A stretch of 64,000 nt of DNA from Pterobdella sp. o SKG-2022 (taxonomy: Eukaryota; Annelida; Clitellata; Hirudinida; Piscicolidae), in NCBI GenBank assembly GCA_964035795.1, contig OZ038325.1:9732875-9796874 (forward strand), given 5' to 3'. The notes below the pieces were generated by a model that ran no database searches, had not been told where the DNA came from, and was given only the letters and a program-made list of their open reading frames with translations. Within the stretch, counting starts at the first letter, position 1, and each line of letters begins with the position of its first letter. A program made the translations under genes and the position numbers. Shown piece after piece: positions 23,609 through 34,842 of the stretch.

Positions 23609-24451
23609 CAAGCCACGAAGCTGTGTTAGCTGCTCCGTATATTTTTGCTTATTACGATAGTTAGAGATTAAATTCTTTGCTACAAAACGCTGTTTCTGTC
23701 ACCAAAAAACATAAGTTATTCAATTTTGTTGAAGATATTGCTCAAAACTTGAAAAATAAAAAACCTCTTCAGTTTGAAAAAAGCAGTTGACAGGTAAAAC
23801 CCAGCGGATTAAGAAAAATTATACGAAGCTAACAGCTCTGCTATGATTACGTTAAGTAATACAGCAAAAACGGCTACAACACTGCGTACAGCTGATAACT
23901 TACCAGTGCAAAGGGCAACACACACCATATCCACAGAAAAGATTGAGAGAATTGGATGCTAGACTGTAAAAAGCCTTGGCAACCCAACAAAGTTCAGCCT
24001 TAAACTGGCGATTGTTATTGGAATCATGCAGAACAAAAACGTAGCGCTATAAACGATTTCAGAAGCACAAATAAAGCAACAAGAACATAGCAAGCACAAT
24101 AGCAACAATCAAAACAAAAGCATCAACAACAATCGGAACAATAGCAACAACAAAAATTCGAAAAACAAAGAGCAACAACAACTACAATAATAGCTACAAC
24201 AATCAAAACAATAGCAACAATAACAACAGTTCTGACAAAGTCTTATCCTGCACCTATCCGAGATGCAACAGAATAGGTGCCAGTAAAGCAGGTCTGGCAA
24301 ACCACGTGAGACAGAAGCACCAGACACAAGCAAGCATAAAGTGTCAATACTGCGGGCTGAACTTCAAACCACAAGGCATTTATAACCACAAGAAAAAATG
24401 CTCGTCTCTCAATCCTTTGCACCTACCTCAGGGTGGATGATCGCAAGAACA
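23609..24451 (+). mobile_element. TG-flanked LINE 3' fragment, copy ii
   Basis: 843 bases between two TG tracts. Most is decayed, with CAA/AAT-rich stretches, but the 3' end holds an open zinc-finger pair: CTYPRCNRIGASKAGLANHV...H, then CQYCGLNFKPQGIYNHKKKC. The layout matches copies i and iii (shared KAGL.NHxRQ and the FKxQG motif), and the 3' end is related (TTGCACCTAC...). It stops directly at TGTGTG. Confidence 0.75.
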
Positions 24452-24495
24452 GTGTGTGTGTGTGTGTGCGTGTGCGTGTGCGTGTGCGTGTGTGT

Positions 24496-24591
<96 letters not shown>

Positions 24592-24609
24592 GTGTGTGTG
24601 TGCGTGTGT
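24452..24609 (+). repeat. TG tract, probably collapsed
   Basis: Its first part matches the start of the TG tract at 44415 and its last part matches the end of the tract at 45596. The 438-base retroelement insert present between those two tracts in the second copy is missing here. Confidence 0.9.
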
Positions 24610-25579
24610 ATGGGGGGTAAAAGAGGTTAGCACCAGTAAGCAGACTTCCATATCGTCTCCTTGATACTGAACGTCTATTGGAAACCCACAAAAGAACATC
24701 TGCCACTTGAAATCAGGTGGTGTAGTCTTCTCAATTGATGGCCTCAAGAGATGAATCGTATCAAGATCTCACAAAATATGACCTAAAGTTTTGTTCGCAA
24801 CCAGTGTGAATGTTATTTAAATGGAAGACAATGATAACAACAGAAACGATGATATAAAATATCAATGGAAACATAAAAAATTGTCAATAATAACAAAAAA
24901 ACACTTGAAAATAACAAGGGAATAATGAGATGCACATACTGAGCTATAAATAGCTCCAATGAACAATTAACACAGAAATATTTTGAATCTATTTATAGCA
25001 ACAAAAAACTTACTCATCGTTAGTTATCCTCGCAGACCAACTTGTCGTCTGTTTACCTTTCAAAACTCACAATTTGTCATTACCCAGTTCACTTTTACTC
25101 ATGCCAGCTTCAAGCTATGATTACTTGTTTTATCATTTTGTTTAAATCAATTTTTTCAACTTCCAAATAAGTTGGATTTCTTCTTCTAATCCCCATTCTT
25201 GCCATTTAAGTTTCAAAGCCATGTACCTTAGTTTCCCCTCTGACACCCTCCTCTCTTGCCATTGAGTGATGTTTGTACAACAAGTAGCTCTCCTAAACTT
25301 TGATTCATCGAGTCATTTTGAATCTGTTCTGCAAAATTTTTATTTATCTGCGTAATTTGTGAGGCTTTCTTGGGAAATGTCAAAGATTGTTTAAGGGATG
25401 GAGGTGGTTTGAATCAGAGAAATCTTATTATTAGAAAAACGGGTTTTATTATTAGAAAAACAAATGGATTTAATTTATTTTCCGATATTATTACATAATC
25501 CTTATTAGCTTTGATCTCATCTGATGATGGCAAGTGCGACTTCTCCAAAAGGAGTTGTGTACTTGCTTAATTAGTCTGT
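24610..25579. other. AT-rich sequence; no gene assigned
   Basis: One minus-strand frame at about 25140-25310 stays open for some 55 codons (QWQERRVSEGKLRYMALKLK), without start codon or splice context. I leave it unassigned. Confidence 0.4.
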
Positions 25580-25790
25580 CATCCAATAGACAGAATAGTT
25601 TTTAGTTGAACAAATTTTATATTTTTAAAATTTCTTTGGTCTTTTAGTCGGGCAAGTTGAACTGAAAGGACAGTAATGGGCCTATCTCTTTCAGTCCTAA
25701 TTGATGTCTGACACGGAATCGAACCGAGTACCTTTGGATAATTAGTCAGATGATCTACCAACTCAGCCATAAGAACCAACAAGTGGTTAA
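25580..25790 (-). mobile_element. tRNA-derived SINE-like element
   Basis: On the minus strand a tRNA-like head carries a consensus A box (TGGCTGAGTTG, 25759-25769) and a perfect B box (GGTTCGATTCC, 25715-25725), so an internal Pol III promoter is intact. The anticodon and acceptor stems do not pair properly, so this is not a working tRNA. A unique body and an A/T-rich end follow toward 25580. No second diverged copy is seen in the window, only the assembly duplicate at 46567-46777. Confidence 0.6.
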
Positions 25791-26425
25791 AGCCACAAAA
25801 GTTTCCTTGATTTTCCCACATTAACACATATTACACCCTAAAAAACACTTGAACGCATAATGACACATTAAGCACATAATAAACTAAGAAAAAATTATAT
25901 GAAACAACACTTCACCACCCATACATTCTCACACCACACCTCACCACACCACACCACACTACACAACACCTCATCACATCATACCTCACCACACCACACA
26001 ACCTCTAGGATTAAGTTATAACTAACCTCATATTTGATACACAATTGTTTGTATCAAGTGTAAACACACACACAAACAAAGTTTACACTCACAATAAATA
26101 TTTTCACGTACATACACACACATAGCTCACTGAAATGCACGTGTGAAATTCCTTTATAAATAGAACCTACTCTGGTCGTTTAGAACATTGTTAATTTGAG
26201 GCGTTTGTTTCTAAGTAATTTAAGCTTTTGTAGTTGAAATATTATGATATTTGAATAAAAACAATAATAAGAACTTTTATAATAATGGTATAACTAAAAA
26301 AGTTAAAATAAAAAAAAATAGACTACAAAGGAGAAAATATAAAAGTCCCATGCACGAAGCATTGTATTAATTAGAAAGTTATCATTATTTTTGATTGTTT
26401 TTGTTATTATTCTTATTTTTTGAAC

Positions 26426-26547
26426 TGAATCAGGATATTCCCTTCTATGTTTGTTTCTATTAGTTTCCCTGCCAGCCTTCAACACTCCTAACAACAGGTG
26501 GCAACTTTCAGTTGTGCTTATGAACTTGCTATAGGCTTCTTCAATGC
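26426..26547 (-). other. Exon-like segment, unassigned
   Basis: Acceptor CTCACAG is followed by 40 open codons (GIEEAYSKFISTTESCHLLL, then GVLKAGRETNRNKHRREYP) and a GT after TCA. The peptide looks like real protein but I do not recognise it. Identical copy at 47413-47534. Confidence 0.35.
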
Positions 26548-27274
26548 CCTGTGAGAAAAAAATTTTATAATAATAATAATACTAACAATAATAATAAAGT
26601 TGTTTGTAATAAAGATCAAATGAGAAGTTTTTCCACAATCCGTAACCTTTAACAGAAAAACAACAACAACAATAATAATAGTTAGGAGAAATAAATAACA
26701 AATAACACAACTCTATGCCATAATTATAAATCAAACTTTTCACTTTTGCCGCCATCACAACCCTCTCTATCTATCCATCCATCTCAGTACCCACCTATCT
26801 TCCCACCCATCCATTTCAGTACCCATCTATTTATCTCTCAGTATCTTTCTAATCCATCTAGCTGAATTTACAAGTATATCTATTTATTAATCTCAGATAT
26901 TCTAATATTTTTGCTTACACCAAGTTATTTTTGTCTGTTTATCAACCAATAAAGCTGTCCCTCCTTCTTTTGATCTTTTGAAACCTGATGCATCACTCCA
27001 ACAAAGCACATTTTTCATCGCTCAGCTTCATCAAACTCTCTCCAGCACATAACAAAGGCATATACTAATCCATACCAATCGTTAGTGATCTTTAATACGT
27101 TTCTTGCACTTCTCTGTATTCTTTAAGATTTTGAACAAATTAAAAGATATTTTTAGTAGTATAAAGAGAGATTTTGAGAGGTTTCGTTTGTTTAAGAGTA
27201 GATCTTCAAAAATACTTTGCTACTATTAAAAAAATAACAATAATAATAAATAATAACAACAAGAAAACCTCGAA

Positions 27275-28408
27275 ATGGAACCAGAACAAAATTGCGAAAA
27301 AATCTCTCCTCAAAACCACCACATTAATGAATACATGCAACTAAAGCAACAAAAACTTCTTTGCAACCACCATTTCATCAACATCAACAAACAACAAACC
27401 GCCCCCCTATTCCTCCCCCATAACAAGCTGTGTAAAGCCATCTTCCTCGTCATCATCATCATCAACACGCCGTTGACCCAGTGCTACAAAATATCCAACC
27501 AACTCAAGAAACAACACGACACATTTGATCAAAACGGGAGGCCTGGAAATGATGATAAATGGAAGGTGGATGATGGTGGAGAAGTGGGTGGTGCACATAC
27601 GGATGATGATGATTCATGCCAAGACAACTTGATGCACGGTGTATATTGGATCAAGGTCGACCTGAAGAGCAACACTCACCTTCTTGGAATTAGAGTGTTC
27701 GAAGATGCCGAGTCTGTTAATTCACGTGATGGTGACGTCATTCAAGATGACGACGCTCCTGCAATGTTAAAAAGAAGAAGGGGCATGCAGAAGAAAAGGG
27801 GTGAGGCGTATGGTGGAGGTGCTAGGGATGGAAATAGTATGCTGTTGCGCAGAAAAAACATTGGAAGTCATAAAAGGACAAAAGATGAAAAAAGGAAAAA
27901 TAAAAACAAACGACAAAAAAGCAAAAAAAGAAAAAACAAAAGAAGACTCAAGCAACCAGCATCCTTGAATAAACAACCTCACTACTCTCTATCCTTAAAT
28001 AAAAAATCTCACCATCTACCACCCCTCCACCTACCACCCCACCACCTACCAGCCAACCACTTACCAGCTCACAAAAAAGTAATCCACCACACACCATCCC
28101 ACGACTTTTTCCCTCACGAATGCAAGTTCGAACAGACCTGGGAATCATTGGGAGTAGACTACTATCCCAGAGCCCTCAAATCAGGCAGATGCAACTCCAC
28201 ATTATGCCATTCAGGCTTCCACCAGTGCGTACCTGTCAAATACGTTGTCGATGTGCTTCACAGAATCAAGATCTGCCCATCTGCCAGTTCTCACAGGCTG
28301 GCAGGGGTGGGTGGCGAGACGTGGGTGTGGGAAAAGAAAGAGGTGGTAGTGGCATGTTCGTGCCAAAAAAAACGAAAACCTGGGCTTCATTTGACGACCC
28401 ATTCATGA
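27275..28408 (+). CDS. Trunk/PTTH/noggin-like cystine-knot prohormone, 377 residues
   Basis: Intronless open frame. A hydrophobic stretch at residues 52-69 (LCKAIFLVIIIINTPLTQ) may be a signal sequence behind a long N-terminal extension, or the true start may be internal (Met21). The middle is strongly basic with several dibasic or furin-like sites (LKRRRGMQKKRG, RQKSKKRKNKRR) and then Pro/His-rich repeats. From about residue 280 a seven-cysteine module reads CKFEQTWESLGVDYYPR, SGRC, TLC, HQCVPVKY, KIC, ACSC. The LG..YPR...SxxC spacing and paired CxC end resemble trunk, PTTH and noggin growth-factor-like knots. Family placement rests on pattern, not a search. The duplicate at 48262-49395 is identical. 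Confidence 0.65.
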   Translation: MEPEQNCEKISPQNHHINEYMQLKQQKLLCNHHFININKQQTAPLFLPHNKLCKAIFLVIIIINTPLTQCYKISNQLKKQHDTFDQNGRPGNDDKWKVDDGGEVGGAHTDDDDSCQDNLMHGVYWIKVDLKSNTHLLGIRVFEDAESVNSRDGDVIQDDDAPAMLKRRRGMQKKRGEAYGGGARDGNSMLLRRKNIGSHKRTKDEKRKNKNKRQKSKKRKNKRRLKQPASLNKQPHYSLSLNKKSHHLPPLHLPPHHLPANHLPAHKKVIHHTPSHDFFPHECKFEQTWESLGVDYYPRALKSGRCNSTLCHSGFHQCVPVKYVVDVLHRIKICPSASSHRLAGVGGETWVWEKKEVVVACSCQKKRKPGLHLTTHS

Positions 28409-31400
28409 TCAGTGAAAATATACTTGAAACCCATCCACTACTGCCTCTGCTACTATTTATAGTTGCAACGGATATTCGGTGTTCTGTAAGTTATTTATAG
28501 AGTAAGGTTTGAGACTTGGAACCTCACTCACCCGGCTTATATATATCCATACGAGCAGTGTTCTCAACAGTTGTTCATCTGTTATGACATTTGCCATCTT
28601 ATCTTCAAAACTTTATCTCTCATTCATTTCACATTTTGAAATATTTAAGTTGCATTTAGTTAGGAATTTTGATCTAAATTAGTTAAGAGTTTGTTTAGCG
28701 CTCGAAATGATTGTCAATGTGATTCACTTTTTAAAAAATTTTTCTCTTCAGTCAGTTCTTTGTACTCTTAATATTCTATTATTTTTAGATTATTTTTTTA
28801 TATATAATATTAGTTTATAAATATTATATTCATTACTTTTTTGTTTGGTTTTCTTTTTTTACAAAAATGTCAAAATATTTAGTCCATATTGCAAGATGGT
28901 CACTTTGCGAAAAGACGTTAAAAGAAGGATATTAAAAGAAACAACAATAAGGGTGCTAAATGATAAGGAATTTCATAAAGGGCATTGTTCTGACTGATAT
29001 TGTATAGCATTTATGTTCGAAAGTTCAGCAATACAGAAATGAATGCAAAAATCCAAAGAGCTGTAAAAGTGCCGTATAATGCTGGAAATAAATGATTATT
29101 TTCATTGAAGAAGATTTGAATAATGACATAGGGAAAAGGAGGTTTGGTGTGACAAAGCTTGATCATGTCATTTGGTATTTTCAAAATGCAATGTTTTTGT
29201 TATAGTTAAGCGATTTGATATATTTCTAATATTCATGACAACTTGAGAATTTCATATTTTCTATTTTGTATGTTCTAAAGTAAATTATCATGCTCTCTGG
29301 GATTTTAATGCAGTCTTCTAGGTTTCCATTTTTTGTCAATTATAAATAACCTTTTATTAATCCTAAGCATTTTATGAATGTAATAATATTAGAAGTTGTT
29401 GTGGAAGTTGGAACTTGTTGTAATTCAGAATTTCTCAGACATTTTTAAATAAATATTATCAGCTTTCTTGTTGGTCCACCTAAATCTCTCAAACCATCAA
29501 GTCCTTTCACTTATTTGCACTTTTTCGGCACCATTGGCCACCAAAAACTTTTTGTAAATATTTGATCACACGTCATATAAAATCAACATCCCATATCACA
29601 AGCAACTTTTACTTATGGTCTGGTCATGTTTTATTGAGTTTTGATTGTTTTAACATCAGTAGTTTGTAAAATTAAGGTCAAAACCATGTGAAAAATCTCT
29701 GTAAAGAATGTTATATTAGCAACAACAAAATACCTTGGCATGACGAAGTTGTGGGCGTTTGAGGGTATTACTAATCTTAAAATATAAGCTCTTCTTTCAT
29801 TTCTCATCAATTCCAAAGCACAAAGATTTCAAAATACATTCAACCCCTTTTCAGCCAAATCTTGACAATTACTTTTTAATGATCCTTAAATAAAGTGTGA
29901 AATGAATTTGAAACGTGCAACGCTTGCCTGGTCGGCTCTTTATTGCATAAAGATTATAAAATTCTGTTGTGGCATTGTTAGCATTGCTGGCGTGTTTGCC
30001 ATTCCTCGCCTTATTCACCACCAATGCTTTCTTTACTTTTAGACAGCAATTCAAAGACTTATTTCTACAATCTTCAAACGGCAATTGTGTTACATAAAAA
30101 TAATAATAATCATAATAATAACAACAACAACAAGTTAACACGAAAAAATTGAGAATAAAGAGAATTAAGGCAACAGCACTGGAGAGGCCAAACTTCGCAG
30201 ATCCACTAATTAACTACCACTTGAGCTCATTTGTAAAGCAACTTTTTTATCGTTCGGAGAACATTTTGAAGCACTCGATGATGGATAAGTTGAAACTCCA
30301 TTATTAGATACAAGTTTATAAAGTAGTGACAATAATAGTGATAACAACATGAAAAACATCAATAACCATAAATAACAACATAAACAATAAAAGCATCAAT
30401 AGAAGTAGTGACAAAATTAGTAAAAATAATACGAGAAGTAATATCAAAAATAGATATATCAGTCAATTGAAATGATTTGACTCTCAAATACCTTAATATC
30501 GCCTCCAATGAATATAAACAGCGTATTAAAAATTATGACGACATAATATAATTTAAAATATGAGAATGGACTGGCATGATGACGTCGGTACAAATGACAT
30601 TCCCACAACAACTTAATTTATGACGTTGTACTCGAGTCACAAACAACTAAACCTCTTCACCTTATTATTATTATTCCAATAAAAATAATTATTGTTTCTA
30701 TTGTTCGCAATAACGATTATTATTATTATTATTATTTTGATAATTGTTTTCTTATTGTAGTATTATCAAACTGATATGCCTCGCAAAGTTGGTTTATTTT
30801 AGTTGTGAGCATATGAAAGATGAGTCTTTTGTCCATTGTCACAACAATAATAACACGGAAAAGAGTAATTAATATTTTTATTATGAGATGTTGCTAAGAA
30901 CTTAGGGACCGGTTGAACCTCGCCGAAGCCCATTTGGGTTTTCGTTGCATAATTACACGCTTGTAAGCATCTAAGTGAATGTTTACAACGACCTAATCAC
31001 ATGTTTTTGCTGGCACTATTTCACACCGATAATTACATAATTATACAGTTTTGAAATTATAACGACATCTTTATTAATTGATGATTAGTTCTGATATCCT
31101 GTAGACGTTAGAGGTCAACAGACTCCCCAAGTTTCTGGTCAGAGATCCAAGTTCACCCACGTTTGGCCCACCTTCCTCGGGCTCCATAAGAAGTTTTGCG
31201 ACCAAAATAATATTTTCATCGCAGAGCTTTTAATCCCGCCTCCAAGCTTGCTCTTCTAATCTGCCCGGCTTCTCGTAAAGCCACTAACAACGAGAATAAC
31301 GATAATAATAACGAAGTGATTAATAATATTGTTAGTGAGAAAGACACAAGAGAACAGACACAAAAGGACAGAGACAAAGAAGTGCGACATTAATTTCAAA

Positions 31401-31455
31401 TTTGACGATTTGTTTCCTTCATTGTTTAATTCCAAGAAAAAACTTTTGATATGGA
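28409..31455. other. AT-rich gene-poor region
   Basis: About 3 kb with no recognisable exon. A GC-richer patch at about 31090-31270 keeps one plus-strand frame open (QQTPQVSGQRSKFTHVWPTF) but has no start or family match. Confidence 0.5.
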
Positions 31456-31755
31456 AATAGTAGTAGTAGTGGTGGTAATAGTAGTAGTAGTAGTGGTGGT
31501 AATAGTAGTAGTCGTAGTGGTGGTAATAGTAGTAGTCGTAGTGGTAGTAATAGTAGTAGTGGTGGTAATAGTAGTAGTCGTAGTGGTGGTAATAGTAGTA
31601 GTCGTAGTGGTGGTAATAGTAGTAGTAGTAGTGGTGGTAATAGTAGTAGTCGTAGTGTTGGTAATAGTAGTAGTCGTAGTGGTAGTAATAGTAGTAGTAG
31701 TAGTGGTGGTAATAGTAGTAGTAGTAGTATTAGTAGTAGTACTAGTAGTATTAGT
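31456..31755 (+). repeat. GTA/GTG/GTC-type trinucleotide minisatellite
   Basis: Units of AATAGTAGTAGTCGTAGTGG and variants in blocks of 21-24 bases, giving spurious poly-Val frames. Copy at 52443-52742. Confidence 0.95.
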
Positions 31756-32324
31756 AGTAATATTAAGTGATAGTGAGGTGGAGGTTATGATAATGATACT
31801 AATAAATTATTTTTTGTCTCAACACATTTTCATAAAACACTCAGCACGGAAAAAATAATGAAAAATGGATATAAACAAAAAAAAACAAAACAAAAATTAT
31901 TGGCAAAGTTTACTGGATGGAATCAAGGAATTTTGAGCGATAATAAATATTTGAATCCTTATTATTTTTATTTTTTATTATTACTATTTATTATTAATAT
32001 TATTCTCATTTATTTATCAATATTGCTGGTTATTATGAAATATTGTTGTGACTTGAGCCCTGGTAGTTCTGTGGCAACAAATAAAGAGGAGCAAGGAGGG
32101 GAGATTGGGCAAATGAATAGATGCAAAGATGCACAAGCTCAAATGACATCCTGAAACTGGAGCGAAAGAATGATAATAGCAAATGAACCGATGCTTGTGG
32201 TGAATAGTTGTTGCTAAAAAGTCACAATAAAAATAATGGAGATTTAAAAATGTTATAATAACAAAAACCTTCTTTGTTCTCGATTCAAAACATTTCTGCA
32301 GCATTCTTCAAATAGCTTATCAAT

Positions 32325-32562
32325 ATTTGTATCATCATCATTCTCACCTTCATCATCATCATCATCATCATCGTCATTCTCACCTTCATCATCATCATCA
32401 TCGTCATTCTCACCTTCATCATCATCATCATCATCATCATCGTCATTCTCACCTTCATCATCATCATCATTCTCACCTTCATCATCATTCTCACCTTCAT
32501 CATCATCATCATCATCATCATTCTCATCTTCATTATCGTTCTCATCTTCATCATCACCCTTA
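32325..32562. repeat. ATC/TTCTCACC minisatellite
   Basis: Variable-length CAT runs separated by TCATTCTCACCTTCAT blocks. Copy at 53312-53549. Confidence 0.95.
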
Positions 32563-32809
32563 TCTCACCACTGAAAATATATGTATGTCCTTCATAAATT
32601 GAATCGAACTTTATCAAATGCATAAAACATAACTGAATGAAAGACAAATTGCAATCAATATAACTCACATCAAAAAAATAAATATTTAAACAAACAAATA
32701 TTAAAACGAACAAACAAATATTTAAAAAAACAAACAAATAAGAATAAACAAAAAAATTACTAAAGTTGGAAAAATTAATAATGAAAATAAAAATATAAAC
32801 AACAACAAT

Positions 32810-33009
32810 NNNNNNNNNNNNNNNNNNNNNNNNNNNNNNNNNNNNNNNNNNNNNNNNNNNNNNNNNNNNNNNNNNNNNNNNNNNNNNNNNNNNNNNNNNN
32901 NNNNNNNNNNNNNNNNNNNNNNNNNNNNNNNNNNNNNNNNNNNNNNNNNNNNNNNNNNNNNNNNNNNNNNNNNNNNNNNNNNNNNNNNNNNNNNNNNNNN
33001 NNNNNNNNN
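32810..33009. other. Assembly gap, 200 N
   Basis: Exactly 200 N, a round number typical of an unsized or minimal scaffold gap. It separates two copies of the same 19.8 kb sequence. Any frame crossing it is meaningless. Confidence 0.99.
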
Positions 33010-34743
33010 ACTCCACATTGAGAAGGTGCATATAATCAACATCCAGGGACATTTGGCCATTATTATTTCTCACCTGTTTATCCACAATGACGTCCTGGTT
33101 CTCTCGCCGCATTTGCTTAGCCAGTCGATATATCTCAACAGATCTGGGATTGATTTTTTTGAACGCAATCTTCTCAGCATCAGTTTTGGCTATGTGTACA
33201 GCAAGGTTGGATGCACGTTTAGCCGCCTGATAAGCATGTCTGTCTCTTCCTGCTTTCCATACTTTGAAACATTTGCGTTTGTGGGACACAGCTTGCTGCA
33301 CCTTGTCATTCCACCACCAAGTCTGCCTCCTCCAGGTATGTTTTGCAGAGACTCCACAAACCTGTTTCGTAGCATTAATCAAATTGTTTTTCAGGTACTT
33401 CCAACGTTCATCCAAAGTTTTACCAGTTTCATTTCCTTGGATTAATGCATTGGAAAAATTAGAAAATTCAACTTGATTTTACAAAGTCTTTCAATTTCCA
33501 GACTTTTATACGAGGAACAAACCTTCTTTTGGGGTGAGCATGAGTGCAAACCTTGAAGTCACCAACCACCAGTCTATGCTGTGTGTTGCAGACTCCTCCC
33601 CAACAATGACTTTCCCATTAGATACCATTTTTCTAAAACTTCTTTTATACAATATGTAGTCAATTTGGGTTTTACAATCTTCTCACTGGTATGTAACCAG
33701 ATGTTTAAATTTCTTCTTGAACCAGGAGTTACCAACAACCAGCTCATTGGCAACAGCAAAATCCAGCGGTCTTTCACCTTCATGGTTTCTTTTTCCCAAA
33801 GCCTGTACACCATGCACATCCTCAAAAGCAGTAGAGTGTGATCCTATATGGCCATTCCAGTCTCCATTTATGATTAGCTGTTCCGAAGATGAAACTCTAG
33901 CTATGGTGGATTGAAGCGCATAATAGAATTGATCTTTTACACTCTTACTAAGGTTAGCTTGAGATCATAAACACTCACAAAAACAAACACAACTGATCCA
34001 ATTACCATTCGAATGAGAATGATTCTATCTGAGACTCTAATCACTTCAAACACTTTCTCCCACCACTTCTCAGCCAGTAGAATTCCTACACCACAAGTGC
34101 CCTCATCATTCCCACAACCAAAATACTTATATCGAGAGTCTCTGCCTGCAATAAGTTTAAGGTTGGTCTTCCAACGAGTCTCTTGTAAACAACACAGATC
34201 GACTCTCCTCCTCGACATGGTTTCCACCAATTCAGAAGCCTTACCTCTCATCGAACCAACATTTAAAGATCCGACTCGAAAAGGACTTTCATTAACTTTG
34301 TGGCAGTTTTTCTTGAAGGATGCCCTTCCTTTCGACCACTCTTTTTCAGATTTTTCTTCTTTTCTTTGGCTAACCTGCAATTATTTTTGAAACTCTTACT
34401 GTAGTTATTGATACTTTTATTTAACTTATTACTATTATATATATTACTCCTAATGTTTAAATAAAAAACTCGGCGTTTCACTTGACGTGAGGGAGGATTA
34501 GTATTTTGGGATAAACTTAACAAAAAATCTCTAGAGTACGACATTTGTTTTTTTAACGTAAAAGTATTTCGAAATAAATATAAGTTAATTAGATAAATAC
34601 TACAGTTTTTAAAATATCGCTAACGTATAAACTTACGATCGAAAAAAAATTTCGAACACTTGAAAAAAGTTATACTAAAGTTTTTGTAATAAAATTTTAA
34701 AATAATTTTGATAAAAATAAAAAACAGGCCGTGTCCAGGAAGC
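33010..34743 (-). mobile_element. LINE, 5' part, second copy
   Basis: Same sequence as 13047-14780. It begins abruptly at the gap inside the region encoding the RT-domain linker, so it lacks the RT core and the 3' end. Confidence 0.9.
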
Positions 34744-34842
34744 TGAAAAAATAACTTTGAAGATCAAATTTCGCAAACAGCCGAACATGTCGGTTGCTAA
34801 CCAAAGATTTTTTAATGATAATGATGACTTTTTATCACCCAC

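Noticed and set aside
24398..24747. Long Val-Cys or Thr-His frames over TG arrays (also 44361-45734, 58983-59528)
   Set aside because: They are translations of dinucleotide repeats, open on both strands, with no flanking coding signal.
25702..25780. Functional tRNA gene
   Set aside because: A and B boxes are good, but anticodon and acceptor stems have several mismatches; treated as a SINE head.
32285..33415. 376-codon frame crossing the N gap
   Set aside because: It joins a microsatellite frame to a LINE frame through unknown bases; not a real protein.
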